From Ambrosia x helenae (taxonomy: Eukaryota > Streptophyta > Magnoliopsida > Asterales > Asteraceae), in contig CM061227.1 of assembly GCA_030844895.1 (NCBI GenBank), forward strand, positions 328,153-392,152: DNA of 64,000 nt. The letters are read 5' to 3'. The notes below the pieces were generated by a model. That model was not told where the DNA came from. It made no database searches and worked only from the letters and a program-made list of their open reading frames with translations. A program made the translations under genes and the position numbers. This document shows positions 1-12,800 of the stretch, piece by piece (within the stretch, counting starts at the first letter, position 1; each line of letters starts with the position of its first letter).

Positions 1-386
1 CATTGCTGAACGATGTCGTGATTGATCCCATAGAAGTTCATTGCTGCGAGGACCAGGGTTTACAAATGCCATAGTGCAAATTTTGGTTTTTTAGAGTGAA
101 AGATATGGAATCGAAAGAACAACATAGTATTTTGGTTTTTTAGTGTGCAATATAGGGTGTCATCTGCCAACAATTTATAATACTAAAGCATGCATGAGGT
201 TGCATGTACTTGCATGGCTTTAATGCTTAGGTGATTTAACTAGTGCATGGCTCCTGCAAAATATGTGTGGTTGCATGTGAAGACCGGCCTTCTTTGTTTG
301 AATTTACACACACACGACAAAACACATTTTACAATACACCCCCTTCAACAATTTGATAATGTGCAACCTTGTGTCAGACAATAAAT

Positions 387-616
387 TGAATCCGCAACAT
401 CATCTTGCGGCTACCCTTAAAAGTACTTTGAATCCGCAAGACCATCTTGCTACTTCCCTCCAAAGTTACAAAACACCCCTTCCACTATTTTGAACCTACA
501 AGACCGGCTACTGAATCCGCAACATCATCTTGCGTTTTCTCCCCCATCTCTCCTACTAAGCAAAAGCCTCTCTCCTCTCCTCTCCACATAGGCAAATCCG
601 CATGACCATCTTGCGG
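387..616. repeat. Four scattered copies of a CCGCAA...TTGCGG hairpin motif
   Basis: Near-identical 20-24 base copies lie at about 387-410, 430-450, 511-535 and 593-616. Each reads roughly AATCCGCAA, a short CATCAT or GACCAT spacer, then CTTGCGG, so each is a small inverted repeat. The rest of 1-1659 is AT-rich with no convincing coding region. Confidence 0.6.
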
Positions 617-1659
617 TTTCACCATTTGTGAAATTTTGCTGCTGACACCCTCCAAATGCAACAAAAAATTGGTACTATGCCACTACTTTGGCAAAAAAAT
701 CGAGTTAATCCACCTATTTGCTAGCAAGAATACTAGGAGAGCTTAATGAATTGTCGATTAGATACTAGTCTATTACGGTATGTAATTTCACTCATTTTAA
801 TACTATTATTTTGCAATTGTTATGTTTATTGCTATACTATTGATCATTTGATCCACATAACATTTAGTTAAATTATTTAATTTATTAAAGATTAAGGGGC
901 ATTTTTTAACGGCTCGGATAGGGCACGCAAATGATCAGGGACGCCTCTGGTGAGTTCAATCGGAGTCCGTTTGAGATTGTGTATTTGAACCCTGCCTATT
1001 GAGATGACATTTAAATCAAGTTTGCAATTCAAACAACTGTCGTTTAACTCATTTGATTTTATTCATTGTTTAGCATGGTACGTAGGAAACGTTGGTTTAA
1101 TTAGTTTTAACAACAATCGTACTAATCAACGGTGTCATTGAGTTTCATGCTGTTTAATATAACCTAATGGTAGAACTTAGAAGCCTTGATCCTTTGTATT
1201 CAGAGGGTCAGTTCATAGACCCTGCGCGTAACAATGGTCTATTTATTAATTAATTTTCTCTTTTTTAGACTAAGGAAAATTCTAATTCTAAATCAAGTAA
1301 ATAAACGAATAATCAAACAATAAATTATATAACCTAATTATTAATCAAACAAAATTATCTAATTATTAAAAAACTAAAAGTAAGCAAATTTAGGATGAAT
1401 GAGCCTATATTTTCAGGTTGTTAAGGTAAGCCGAGGCGACTCTTTTAACTTCGAGCCCGAGCTTGTGTTTTAGTCTGGCTCGATTATAATCACATGAGGT
1501 TCAGTTAAATAGGTTGTGTAGTATGCCAACCATAACGTAATCCCTAAAACTAAAACCTGAACAATCGGTTACTCGTTTGGTTTGGTTCGTTTGTTAGGTT
1601 TCTTTTGCTCACCCTATAAATGAAAATGATAGGTGTACATCTTCATCATGATACATTTA

Positions 1660-1869
1660 AGAGGGTGTTTGGGATTGCGTTTTGAATCTGATTTTTAGAT
1701 TATTGCGTTTTGAAACCACAGATAATCAGTTTTAAGTGTTTGGGATTGCATTTTAAAAACGCAGATAATCAGTTTTTTTAGACTACCAAAACGCAATAAT
1801 CCATAAGCAGCACCCCTACTTTTCCAAAACGCATAATCTGTTTTGAATAATCAATCCCAAACACCCTCT
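1660..1869. mobile_element. MITE with GAGGGTGTTTGGGATTG terminal inverted repeats
   Basis: The segment opens with AGAGGGTGTTTGGGATTG and closes with CAATCCCAAACACCCTCT, an exact inverted match of about 18 bases. The interior repeats the motifs CGCAGATAATC and ACGCAATAATC in both orientations. It is 210 bp and non-coding. The target duplication is unclear: flanks are TTTA on the left and ATGA on the right. GAGGGTGTTTGG ends are common in plant Tourist-like or hAT-like MITEs, so the superfamily is left open. Confidence 0.7.
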
Positions 1870-2141
1870 ATGAAAACTATGTCTCATACATGACCCTAAC
1901 ACGTTATGTATATGTCGGGCATTTGTATACCCTTTAGTTTCTTAGAAAATACCCCTTGGTATCATGTAAATGAATCATCTCAACAACAAAGCAAAGAAAT
2001 ACAAAGAATTTCAACTTCAAATTCTAGACTATTTAACAACCATATTAAACAACCATTTAAATCCAAAATATATTAAATAATTTAGCAAAAGTATCATCCA
2101 TGATTAAACAACCATTTAGGTGTACCTTGATAAAATGAGAC

Positions 2142-4484
2142 CTAAATCAGGAGATTGCAAACAAAGTCTAGGTGTAGCTTCATAAGTTGAAGCTCAGCAA
2201 AAGGTGCACCTGCAGCAGCTTGGTTGTCCTCGAGCCACTGGTCGTTTCAGCAATCGCTTTCTCCATTTCCTTCAACATCTCCGGGCGCACCTTACACTCT
2301 TTGATCTTATTCTTGGCTTTGTATAAGCAATCCTCTAACGCATTGTAGGCATCGGCTTTCTTCTTGAATTCTTGGTCCTCGTATTTGTACTTGTTAGCAT
2401 CTTCTACCATCTTTTCGATGTCTTCCTTGGAGAGTCTTTCATTTGCATTGGTAATTGTTATTTTCTCAACCTTACCAGTGGATATAATCCCAGCAGTGAC
2501 TGTGAGGATACCGTTAGCATCCAATTCAAAACATACCAGAATTTTAGAGACTCCTTTGGGAGCCGGCGGTATACCACAAATTGTGAACTTTCGCAATAAA
2601 TGATTATCTGTGGACATGGATCTTTCACCTTGGTACACCTTGATACAAGCCTCGTTTTGGTTATCTTCGGTTGTAGTGAACTTTTTGGCATTACTCGTTG
2701 GTATTGGAGTGTTTCGGTGGATTAGAACACAAAATACATCTCCTTTCATACTTACACACCAAGAGATAAAGGAGTTACATCATGTAGCACCACATCTTGA
2801 ACACTTTTATCATTGTTACCACTTAACTTGGAAGCCAAAACAGCTGCACCATACGCAACAGCCTCGTCGGGGTTCACACTCTTGCATAACTCTCTACCAT
2901 CAAGAAAATCCTTCAGCATATGTTGAACCTTTGGTATCCTTGTTGACCCACCAACAAGAATAACTTGGTCTACACATGCCTTCTTCATATTAGCACTGGT
3001 TAAACATGCCTCCACAATCTCAATGCACTTATTAAACGAACCCACGTTCAGCTCTTCAAATTTAGCTCGAGTAAGTTTCAAAAAAAAGTCAATCCCCTCA
3101 TGTAAGCAATCCAATTCAATTGATGTCTGAGTAGCACATGACAAAATCCTTTTCGCTTTCTCACAAGCAGACCGCAACCTCCCTAATGCTCTTGATTCTC
3201 ACTCAAGTCCTTCTTCCATCTCTTGTTGAATTCCAGAACACAGTGATCCACTAAGCGGTTATCAAAATCCTCACCTCCCAAATGAGTGTCACCAGCAACA
3301 GCTTTCACCTCAAAAATACCCGATTCCTCAATAGTCATTATAGAAACATCAAAAGTGCCACCACCTAGATCAAAGATGAGCACATTTATCTTCCAATGAT
3401 AGCAGACTTGTTGTCTAGACCATAACGCAATTGCCGCCGCTGTAGGTTCATTGATCATACGAATCACATTTAATCCTGCAATAGTACCAGCGTCCTTGGT
3501 AGCCTGACGCTGCGAATCGTTGAAATAAGCAGGGACAGTTATCACAGCATTTTTCACAACTTCTCCCAGATACGCCTCGGCGGTTTCTTTCATCTTGCCA
3601 AGAACCATTGAAGAAACTTCTTCAGCCAAAAATTCCTTCTCTTGACCTTTGTAAGTGACCACAATCTTTGGTGTGTCGGCAGGACCCTTCTATGACCTTA
3701 AACGGCCACAGTTTTATGTCCTCTTGCACACTGGAATCACTAAACCGCCTTCCAATCAACCTCTTAGCATCTGAAAAATCCATAATTAGTTAAGCGGCCG
3801 AAAGCCAAATACTATGCAACAGATATAAACATCAAGTAGCTATATATAATGAGAACTTGAAACTTCATAATCACGTGTATCTTTTACTCATTGCTTGAAA
3901 TATTATTTAATAAGAACGAGCAAACTCCAGTATTGACAATCCAAATCTTGTGGACAATTTTATACTTTGCTAATGACTGATAAAGATAAATAACCAACAT
4001 AAACAGCAAGCCACCAATAATCCAATATTATTGTTAATTAGTTTATGCAATTAATAAACCTTAACCCGGCCTACACATGATCAATGACTCAAAATATTAT
4101 CTGTTAACAAGGAACAAAAACTACATTAACTTAGTTGAGGTGCAACTTTGTGACAAGTAAAATCTTCTGGACATTTCTATGTTGCACCAATGTCAACTTC
4201 AATCATGGAAATAAAACACAAGCACTCAGACGTAGAGAATAATTAAAAAAAAAAAAACTGGTAGACTGACCAAAAAGGGTGTTAGCAGGGTTCATTGGTG
4301 CTTGATTCTTGGCGCCATCACCGATGAGACGCTCGCCATCAACGAAAGCAACAGAAGAAGGTGTGGTCCGGTTGCCTTGATCATTAGGTATGATCTCTAT
4401 CCGACCATCCTTCCATACGGCGACACATGAGTACGTTGTTCCCAGATCAATTCCGAGTGTGGGGGCTTTTCCGCCATAATACAC
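2142..4484 (-). pseudogene. Cytosolic-type HSP70 pseudogene, copy 1
   Basis: Exon 1 (4484-4271) carries the first HSP70 signature, IDLGTTYS, in the nucleotide-binding domain. A GT-AG intron (4270-3771) splits an Asp codon, the usual site in plant cytosolic HSP70 genes. Exon 2 keeps signature 2 (DLGGGTFDVSIM, near 3360) and signature 3 (ILVGGSTRIPK, near 2950), then the substrate-binding domain. The frame is broken at least four times: an extra base near 3690, a compensating pair near 3400-3430, a lost base near 3190, stops near 2750, and a shift near 2235. In the ancestral frame it would stop near 2142, before the GGMP-rich tail and EEVD motif of a normal ~650-residue protein. Functional HSP70s are ATP-driven chaperones; this copy cannot make one. 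A TATA-like TTATATATAG lies upstream near 4561-4572. Confidence 0.9.
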
Positions 4485-6711
4485 AAAGTTCCAGTAATTA
4501 GTGAGGTAAAAATGTAAAAGCAGGTGACTTCAAATGCACCATGAAACAAAAAGGTCTCTCTATATATAAGAGTAAATAAACAAGCTAGTTAGTTAGTTAT
4601 TCATTGATCATATATATTTAAATTTAAATTTAAATTTAAATTGTTAGGCCTATATATCATCTTATCGCTCTAATTTTTAGAAAAGTTAGTTGTTTCCTTT
4701 AGCCTTTTAATTAGCTTTTGTTCGTTTGGGAAAATTTTCATGGTTATTAAGACTGAACTAACTAACACGAGGAGTTATCGTTTGTGATCCTTAATTAACA
4801 TGCTTAGACCTTAGTTGATGAGACTGTTTAAAAAACATTGAAACAAGTTTAGTATCCATGTTCCTTTACTTGCATAATTGATAACATTGTTTAAAGCTTT
4901 AAAAACATTGAAATAATTAAATTTACTTTATTTAAATTGTCTACTTTTTGCTAGTGAAACTGTTGTGAATGGATATTTCACAACTAATAAACAATACGAT
5001 AAGTATAGAATTCTGATTGTTTTCTATTGAAAATGTTATGTATTACATTTTTTTTATCCCTGCATCTTAGTGTTTTATTTCTATTGACAAAAAAATGTAA
5101 ATTACATTTTATATCATTTTTTTGTTATACTAAAAAAAACAACTTGTTTTTAATCTTTTATAACATAAAATGCTACTGGGCTTGATGGACTGAAGCAGAG
5201 ATGGGCTTACTACGTTGCTGGTCTAAAGGATAATGGGGCTGAGCGAGTTGGTGCTGTTGGGCTTAATCAAGTTGTGCTGCTGGCTTATTGCTTGTTGGTG
5301 AGGCTGGGCTTGGCTTAATAAAAGTCCGTGCTGCTGCTGTTAATAAAAAAAAAAAACATAGCTGAATGGTTGATATATACACAGCCCTGGATCATTCAGC
5401 GGCAGACCTACATACATCTCAAGTGGGCGCCCTTAAAATAAAAGACTTAGTGTAATTTGTAGGCAAAACTCCCGATCTTAAAAGTTTAGTTAAACCCCCA
5501 TATTCCCCCCCCCCCCCCCCCCCCCCTCCCAAGAAAATAATTCCTGAGCCCGCCACTGTCTTCATCTAGGGTTCTGGTGGATACGTTGATCTTTGTTTTT
5601 TGTTCCTGAAGATCCAAAAACTAACCTCTTGTTGAATTAGACGAAGGAAGTGTATGTTTGATCAGATCTTGTCGCTAGATTCATGAAAAACAAGCGCACA
5701 CGTACGGTAAAAAGACAGAATATAAAATTAAAAAGGATGTTAAAGGCATAATTATTTATATCATTATCCATAAAGACTAAAAAAAACTAATATAATTAGC
5801 ACTATAATCCTATTAATATCAAATTTTCATAACGATAGCATTTCATACAATGTGATATCTTGTGCATAACTGCATCAACATAAGAAAAAAAAAAAAGGCA
5901 AAACCAACTCAAAAATACAAAATAAGAAGAATGCAAAGTCAACTAAGAAAAAAAAAAGCTTAAAGGAAGTCCAAACAAGAAAGAGACAATACAAACACAT
6001 AACAATAAACCACATCATAGGACACCGAGGTTAGTGTAGAGAAGAAAAAAGTAGAGACCACCACTGTTGCGCCTAAAGGAAGCCACATTGTCTTAGTATA
6101 AGGGGCTTATGCCTCGGCTCGCTTGAGTGCTATGAGTATGTCAATATCATTTTGACCACCAAGCTACTACACAGGCGTGGCATGATTAGAGGTAGAGGGA
6201 ATATCGTCCAAACGGACCAAGCCAAGGATTAAGGAATCTAAATCTTGTATTAAGTATACATTTAAGAAACCGATGAGTAAGTATACCTTCCGCGTGATAC
6301 ATTCAGAATACCAATATTGATATCTCATTGACCAAATCCTTACCAAGTTGCCACAATTTATGTATATTCAAAACATAACGACTTTAAGAACTAAATGAAA
6401 AACTTTAAGCAATCATGAAAATTCAATACAGATGTAATGGTTTTTTTTTGTCCTTCAGAAATCTCTGTTGCAACACCCGCTTTTCATGTATAAAAACATC
6501 AGCAATTATTGTAAGCGAACCAATGAATGTGACACCTAAATGCTTATCAAATCATAAAATGACAACAAAGCAACAAAATATGATAGGTTTGCACATTAAG
6601 TATTTAATATCCATACTGAGAAATATCCACGTACTCAGATTCCAATATTCAACAACCATTGATATCGACCACACATTAAGTGGAACAAAAATATAAATAA
6701 AAGCTTAGATT
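4485..6711. other. Spacer between the HSP70 copies
   Basis: AT-rich sequence with no convincing gene. It holds an ATTTAA-rich stretch near 4615-4640, a 22-base poly-C tract at 5505-5526, and short A runs. Around 5160-5340 there are several GGGCTT/GCTGCTG motifs of unknown origin. I see no RNA gene or intact element here. Confidence 0.5.
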
Positions 6712-8952
6712 CTAATATTTAACAACCATAATCTTATTTAAACACCGCTTGCAAACGAATTCAAGATGTACCTTCTTGAGGTGAAGTTCAGAAAAAGGTG
6801 CGTCCTGATTGTCCTCGAGCCACTTTGTCGTTTCATCAATGACTTTCTTCATTACCTGCAAGATCTCATGGTGCACACTCTTCTTGACGCTGTGCTCTTC
6901 GATCTTATTCTTCATGTTGTATATGCAATCCTCCAACGCATTGTGTGCTTCCGCTTTCTTCTTGAACTCTTGGTCCTCGAGTTTGTACTTCTCAGCATCC
7001 TTTACCATCTTCTCAATCTCTTCTTTGGAGAGTCTTCCATTTTCATTGGAAATTATGAGTTTTTCCATCCTACCCATGGATATTATCGAGGCGGTGACTG
7101 TGAGGATACCATTGGCATCTATTTCAAAGCACGTAATTCCAGACACTCCTTTGGGAGCAGGTGGTATTCCGAAAATTCTTAACTTGCCCAACAAATGGTT
7201 GTCAGTAGCTTTTGATCTTTCACCTTGATACACCTTATGAGTGGCAGCAGATTGGTTGTCATATGCTGTTTGATATGTTCTGGCACCACTAGTAGGAATT
7301 GGAGTGTTCCGCGGGATCAAAACTCTAAAAATACATCCTTTTGATTCTACACCAAGTGATAAAGGAGTGACATCATGTAGCAAACACATCTTTAAGACTC
7401 TTATCACTGCTACCACTTACCTTCGCAGCCATAATGGCTGCACCACACGCAACAGCCTCATCAGGGTTCACACTCTTGCATAACTTTCTGCCATCAAAAA
7501 AATCCCGTAGCATTTGCTGGACCTTTGGTATCCTAGTTGAGCCACCAACAAGAATAATTTGTTCTACACATGATTTCTCCATCTTAGCATCACTTAAACA
7601 TGATTCTAAAGTCTCAATGCACTTATTAAACGAACCCATGTTCAGCTCTTCAAACTTAGCTCGAGTAAATTTCATAGAAAAATCAATTCCCTCATGCAAG
7701 CTGTCCAAATCAATTGATGTCCGAGCAGTACACGAGAGAATCCTTTTTGCTTTCTCACAAGCAAATCTCAACCTCCCCAATGCTCTTTGGTTCGTATTCA
7801 AGTCCTTATTCCATCTCTTCTTGAATTCTATAACACAGTGATCCACCATGCGGTTATCAAAATCCTCACCTCCCAAATGAGTGTCACCAGCAACAGCTTT
7901 TACCTCAAAAATACCCCCTTTCTCGATAGTCATTACAGAAACATCAAAAGTGCCACCACCCAAATCAAAGACGACCACATTTATCTTCCCAACAATATCA
8001 GACTTATTATCTAGTCCATATGAGATTGCAGCTGCTGTAGGCTCATTGATCATACGAATGACGTTTAAATCCGGCAATAGTACCAGCGTCCTTAGTAGCC
8101 TGACGCTGTGAGTCATTGAAATACGCAGGAACAGTTATCACAGCATTTTTTCACTACTTTTCCCAGGTACGCTTCGGCGGTTTCCTTCATCTTTCCAAGA
8201 ATCATTGAAGAAATTTCTTCAGGCAAAAATTCCTTTTCTTGACCTTTGTAAGTGACCACAATCTTTGGTGCGTCAGCAGGCCCTTGGATGACCTTAAACG
8301 GCCACAGCTTCATGTCTTGCTGCACTATGGAATCACTGAACCTTCTTCCAATCAACCTCTTTGCATCTGTAAATCCAGGGATGTTCAAGCCAAAAATCAA
8401 AGTATAAAAACATAACCAGAGAATGAACCTTGGTAATATAGTTAAACAGATAAATCATTGATAAGTTATATATACTAACCAGGTCAAGGTGTAGTGTCTA
8501 ATGTCTATTGTTATAAACCTAAAACCCAAAACATGAACAACTGCTTGAAATTTTAGCATATAACAACTATCAAACACTCCATAAGTTTCTTTGAGGTGCA
8601 AATTTCTTAGCATCAGAATCCATTTTTAATAATGCAAAACAATTTTGTGATATAAATTTAATGATTTCTAAAACTAAAATAAGCATCACTCAGTAAAATT
8701 TGTATAGAAATAAATGAGTAAATGAGTAAACTGACCAAATATGGTGTAAGCAGGATTCATTGCCTGTTCATTTTTGGCGCCATCACCGACTAGACGCTCT
8801 CCGTCAACGAAAGCAACAGTGGATGGAGTGGTTCGGTTGCCTTGATCGTTAGGTATGATCTCCACCCGATTATGCTTCCAAACAGCCACACATGAGTACG
8901 TTGTTCCCAGATCAATGCCGATCGCCGGCGCCTCGTTTCCACTTACGTCCAT
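6712..8952 (-). pseudogene. Cytosolic-type HSP70, copy 2, with three +1 frameshifts
   Basis: Exon 1 (8952-8736) begins MDVSGNE and carries IDLGTTYS; I prefer this ATG to one three codons upstream because it sits where family members start. The intron (8735-8367) splits the same Asp codon as copy 1. Exon 2 carries DLGGGTFDVSVM and LVGGSTRIPK. Three single extra bases break the frame, near 8148 (A/T run of six), 8070 and 7384; discounting them, the two exons total 623 codons including the stop. The C-terminus lacks the GGMP repeats and EEVD, as in copy 1. A TATATATA box lies just upstream (about 9006-9016). It is either a young pseudogene or an expressed gene hidden by homopolymer sequencing errors. 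The role, if functional, would be an ATP-dependent cytosolic chaperone. Confidence 0.85.
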
Positions 8953-9133
8953 TACGTTCAAATATATTTTGAAGTGAGATTATTAAACTTTAACTGCCTA
9001 GGAAACTATATATATACAGCTGTCACGATGTTTTTCCATATACTTAACCTCTATTTAAATTCAAATTACGAAACGATTCGCATGCTCGTATAATGACATT
9101 GGAAATGAAAACATATAAATTCTCTTGCTTTAT

Positions 9134-9446
9134 TTTTTTTTTTTTTTTTTGAACGGCCAACAAATCAATTTCCGAGTACTCTCGGACACCCTTTTGGCGA
9201 ATCAGGTACTCGAGAGTACCCGGGCCACCAATTACCACCAATTCCCGGGAAAACCCGATCACTCACCCGCCCGAAGGCACGACAGTGAAATAATCGGTAA
9301 AACCGGTCGGGATCAGGACTCGAACCCAAGCCAATGACCGGGTCATCCCTCATTTCCCATCCACCAATGTCCTCCAAATGTAGCTAGTGGGAAATGAACC
9401 CAAGCCTCCCATAGGAAACTATAGGCCCTCAACCAACTGGGCTACA
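9134..9446 (-). mobile_element. tRNA-derived SINE (minus strand)
   Basis: Read on the minus strand, it begins with TAGCCCAGTTGG, a good Pol III box A, followed about 45 bases later by a GGTTCATTTCC box B, and ends in a long A run (the T run at about 9130-9152). Flanks share AAAGCAA and AATT in the same order, an imperfect target duplication of about 13 bp. About 315 bp long, non-coding; the long frames across it are incidental. Confidence 0.75.
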
Positions 9447-9838
9447 ATTTTTTGCTTTTAATTTTGGGTTATGGGTTTTACACCGTGTGACATCACATTT
9501 TAAGGGTGTGACATCACATTCTGGGGTATGTGACAGCTTCCTATTGGTGTTTGATCTAGGTCAGGGTGTATCATTCCTAATTAAGGGGTGTATGGTTCCA
9601 AAATTCCCTTAATTTTTTCTAAACTAAAAACTAACTTAGTTTGGTAGACTAGGATTTACAATTCAGAAAGGGGTGGTAGCGTAATTTGTTGCCCGTCTAC
9701 CATCTATTTTAATGTAACTTGACAAGTTTTAGAAATGAAAATTTGTTTGTTTAGTTAAAAAAAATTACTTTTAAATAATCTTGCTTTATATTAAGTTGGA
9801 GTTTATGTTACAAAGCTATAACAATTCACACAGAATTA

Positions 9839-12800
9839 TTATGAAATATAATTAATCAACTTCTCAAAGTGAAACAGGTGTCTCCGAACTCGATATACAT
9901 GTACGCTATACATAACCGCTGCCATCGTCACCAACCCGAATGACACCAATATCAACCTCCAGAAATCCTAATACCACAAAAGAAAGAAATGCATAAACGT
10001 TATAGCAGCGGCGAATCTAAGATTGTTTTTTAATTTTTGGTGTTAGAATATCTATAGACATAAATTTATATTTTTGGTTCCAGACAAACAATTTGGGACA
10101 CTCATAACAATTAGTGAGCTTGGATAAAATAATAGATAACTAAATAATAGATCTTACATTTAAAAAGAATTTAAAACAATTAAAAATTTGGATTTGAAAT
10201 GATAAATATTCGGAGATCGGAGTGAATATTAATGGTGGATAATATAACCACTATAGCTTTTAATATTATTCTCTGCTATTTTCTTTAGAGTGTTGCTTTG
10301 TGTTTCTGTTAAAATATGTTGAAATTTATAATTCTCATTCAAATGTTATAAAAGAAAAAATAAATGTTCTTATAAAGTCTAAATTGATGTTGTGTTATAA
10401 GTTTGTTCGAGTGTTACAGGTATTGGGCTTAAACATTTGTACGTGATACTGAGAAGACCAGTCCATGTTATTTGGGCTAATTGTGAGCCCAAGTGGTGTT
10501 TTGTATCAGGTTGATAGTTTGGCCCATGTCGTTGATCCATCAGATATGTGCTTTCTCTTGACGGTCTAGATCACTTGTGGGAGAGTGTGTACGGCTCAGA
10601 TCATATCTCACACGGATCGTGATATTGACTATAAAAGCTTTTCTCTCAGCTGATTATTGTAATTCGTTCATTTCACACACACACACTCTCATCTTTCTCT
10701 GATCATTAGGGTTTGTATGTTTTGTAAGGATTTCTCCTTATTGTCTTGTATTTTCTTCTTTATTATCAGAGATTCATCTGATCATTCTATCAGACGAATC
10801 TCAGACATTGTATTGTTCTTGAGCTTGTATTGATTTACAAGTTCTGGGTATTTGGGGGGTACGATTTGGGTTGGCTTAATAATATTTTTGGTCACCTGTT
10901 TTGTCGCTATCTCTTCTCTTGTGGTGTGTGATTATTATTCTTAGATCAGATTGTTTGAATATTATCAAACCCTAAATTTCTACATGGTATCAGAGCTCTT
11001 AGGGCTCTGTTATCATTCTTTCTATTGATTCTTGGGATCTTCCGCTGTTTACTTAGATCTAGCTGTTTAGATCTAAGTTCTTTTACTCTGTCTGTCTTTG
11101 TCTTAGATCTATATGTTTAGATCTGGTCTTTTGTCTTTGATCTGCTGATTATCAGTGGTGATATCATAAAGGATCTTGGTTGTTTGGCTGAGATCGTGTT
11201 GATTGCTGTTGATTTCTGGATTATCATATTTTTGGTGATTTGGATCTGGGAGCTTTGCACTCTGTAAGTCTTCTGGTTTATATTTTTTGTTGATTGCATA
11301 TTATTTGGCTTGGCTGCTGGAGTACTCTGTAAGTATTCTATCCTTTTGTCAGTTTTTTGTCTAGTGTATTTGGCCGGGTTAGGGTGGACCGGCATTGTTG
11401 ATTGTCTTGTATCTTGTTTTTCTTGATTCTTTGTCTTACTTCTTTTTTATTACGTATATTCATATTTTTTCTAGTTAAAAGGGCTCCTGTGTAAGGATCT
11501 GCGTGGGCACCTATGAGTGATGAACCCATGATCTGAACACCTACACAGCTTCGCTCTCTAGGGTTCTTACTTGTTCTTTTATTGTTCTTTGTTGTCTTGT
11601 TAGTTTTTGGCTAACTATTCTTGTTTTGTATTTGTTTACTTGTTCTGTGCTTTGTTATGGGTGATGAGAATATTGTTGTTAATGTTGGAGCAGGTGGAGA
11701 TGTTCCACCTGAGACTCTTATAAGTAAATTGGACATAGGGGACCCTTTGTATCTTCACCCTAGTGATACATCTAGTCTGACCATTGTTAGTATTAAACTA
11801 AAAGGAACTGAAAATTATTCAGTATGGTGCAATGCTATGAAACTAGCTCTTGAAACTAAAAATAAAATAGGTTTTATAGAGGGTACATGTGTTAAATCTA
11901 CTACTGATGTTGTTCTTGCTAGGCAATGGGATAGATGTAATTCTGTGGTTCTTTCTTGGTTACTTAACTCTATTAGTGAAGAGTTATATCTTGGACAAGT
12001 CTTCTCTAAGTTAGCCAAAGAAGTTTGGATTGACTTAAAGGAGACTTATGACAGAGTTGATGGGTCTGTAGTTTTTAATTTGTATCAAAAGATCAACTCT
12101 GTTAGACAAAGTGGTAGTACTGTAGCAGAGTATTACCACAAGTTAAATACTATGTGGAAACAGTTTGATGCTATTGTTCAACTACCTAGTTGTACTTGTC
12201 AAGCTGCTAAGGAGTTTAATGATTTTAGTACATTAATAAAACTTATGCAGTTCTTAATGGGACTTGATGACATTTATCAACCAGTAAGGACCAATCTGTT
12301 AACTAGTGATCCTGTTCCTACTTTAAAAAATGCATTTGCTATTGTTTCTAGGGAGGAGTCACATAGGAATTCTAGTAGTTTGGCAAAACCTACAAATGTG
12401 TCTTTTGTTTCAAAAACTAATCAAAGTTTTGATAATAAAAGAAAAACAAATAGAGGTCCTAATCCAAACTTAAAGTGTTCTCACTGTAATCTGATTGGAC
12501 ATACAGTTGATAGATGTTATGAATTAGTTGGATACCCACCAGGCTATAAAAAGAAACCTAGTGGTCAAAATCCTAGGGCTAATATGGCTAGTTCTGTGAA
12601 TAATAATGTGCAATCTGTTCCTGCTACTTGTTCTACTGCTGGTGTTCCTTTTTCTTCTGAACAGATTTCTAAAATTCTGAGTCTTATAAGTGAGAAGAAT
12701 GGGAATGATTCACAACACTCCAATTCTGGAGGTAAGAGTGTGAACATTGCTGGTTTTTCTAATATGTCTTGTCTTGTTAATCTTGAAAAGGTTTTGAAAA

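Noticed and set aside
5160..5345. GGGCTT/GCTGCTG-rich stretch as a possible exon
   Set aside because: No frame remains open with recognisable protein and no splice context was convincing.
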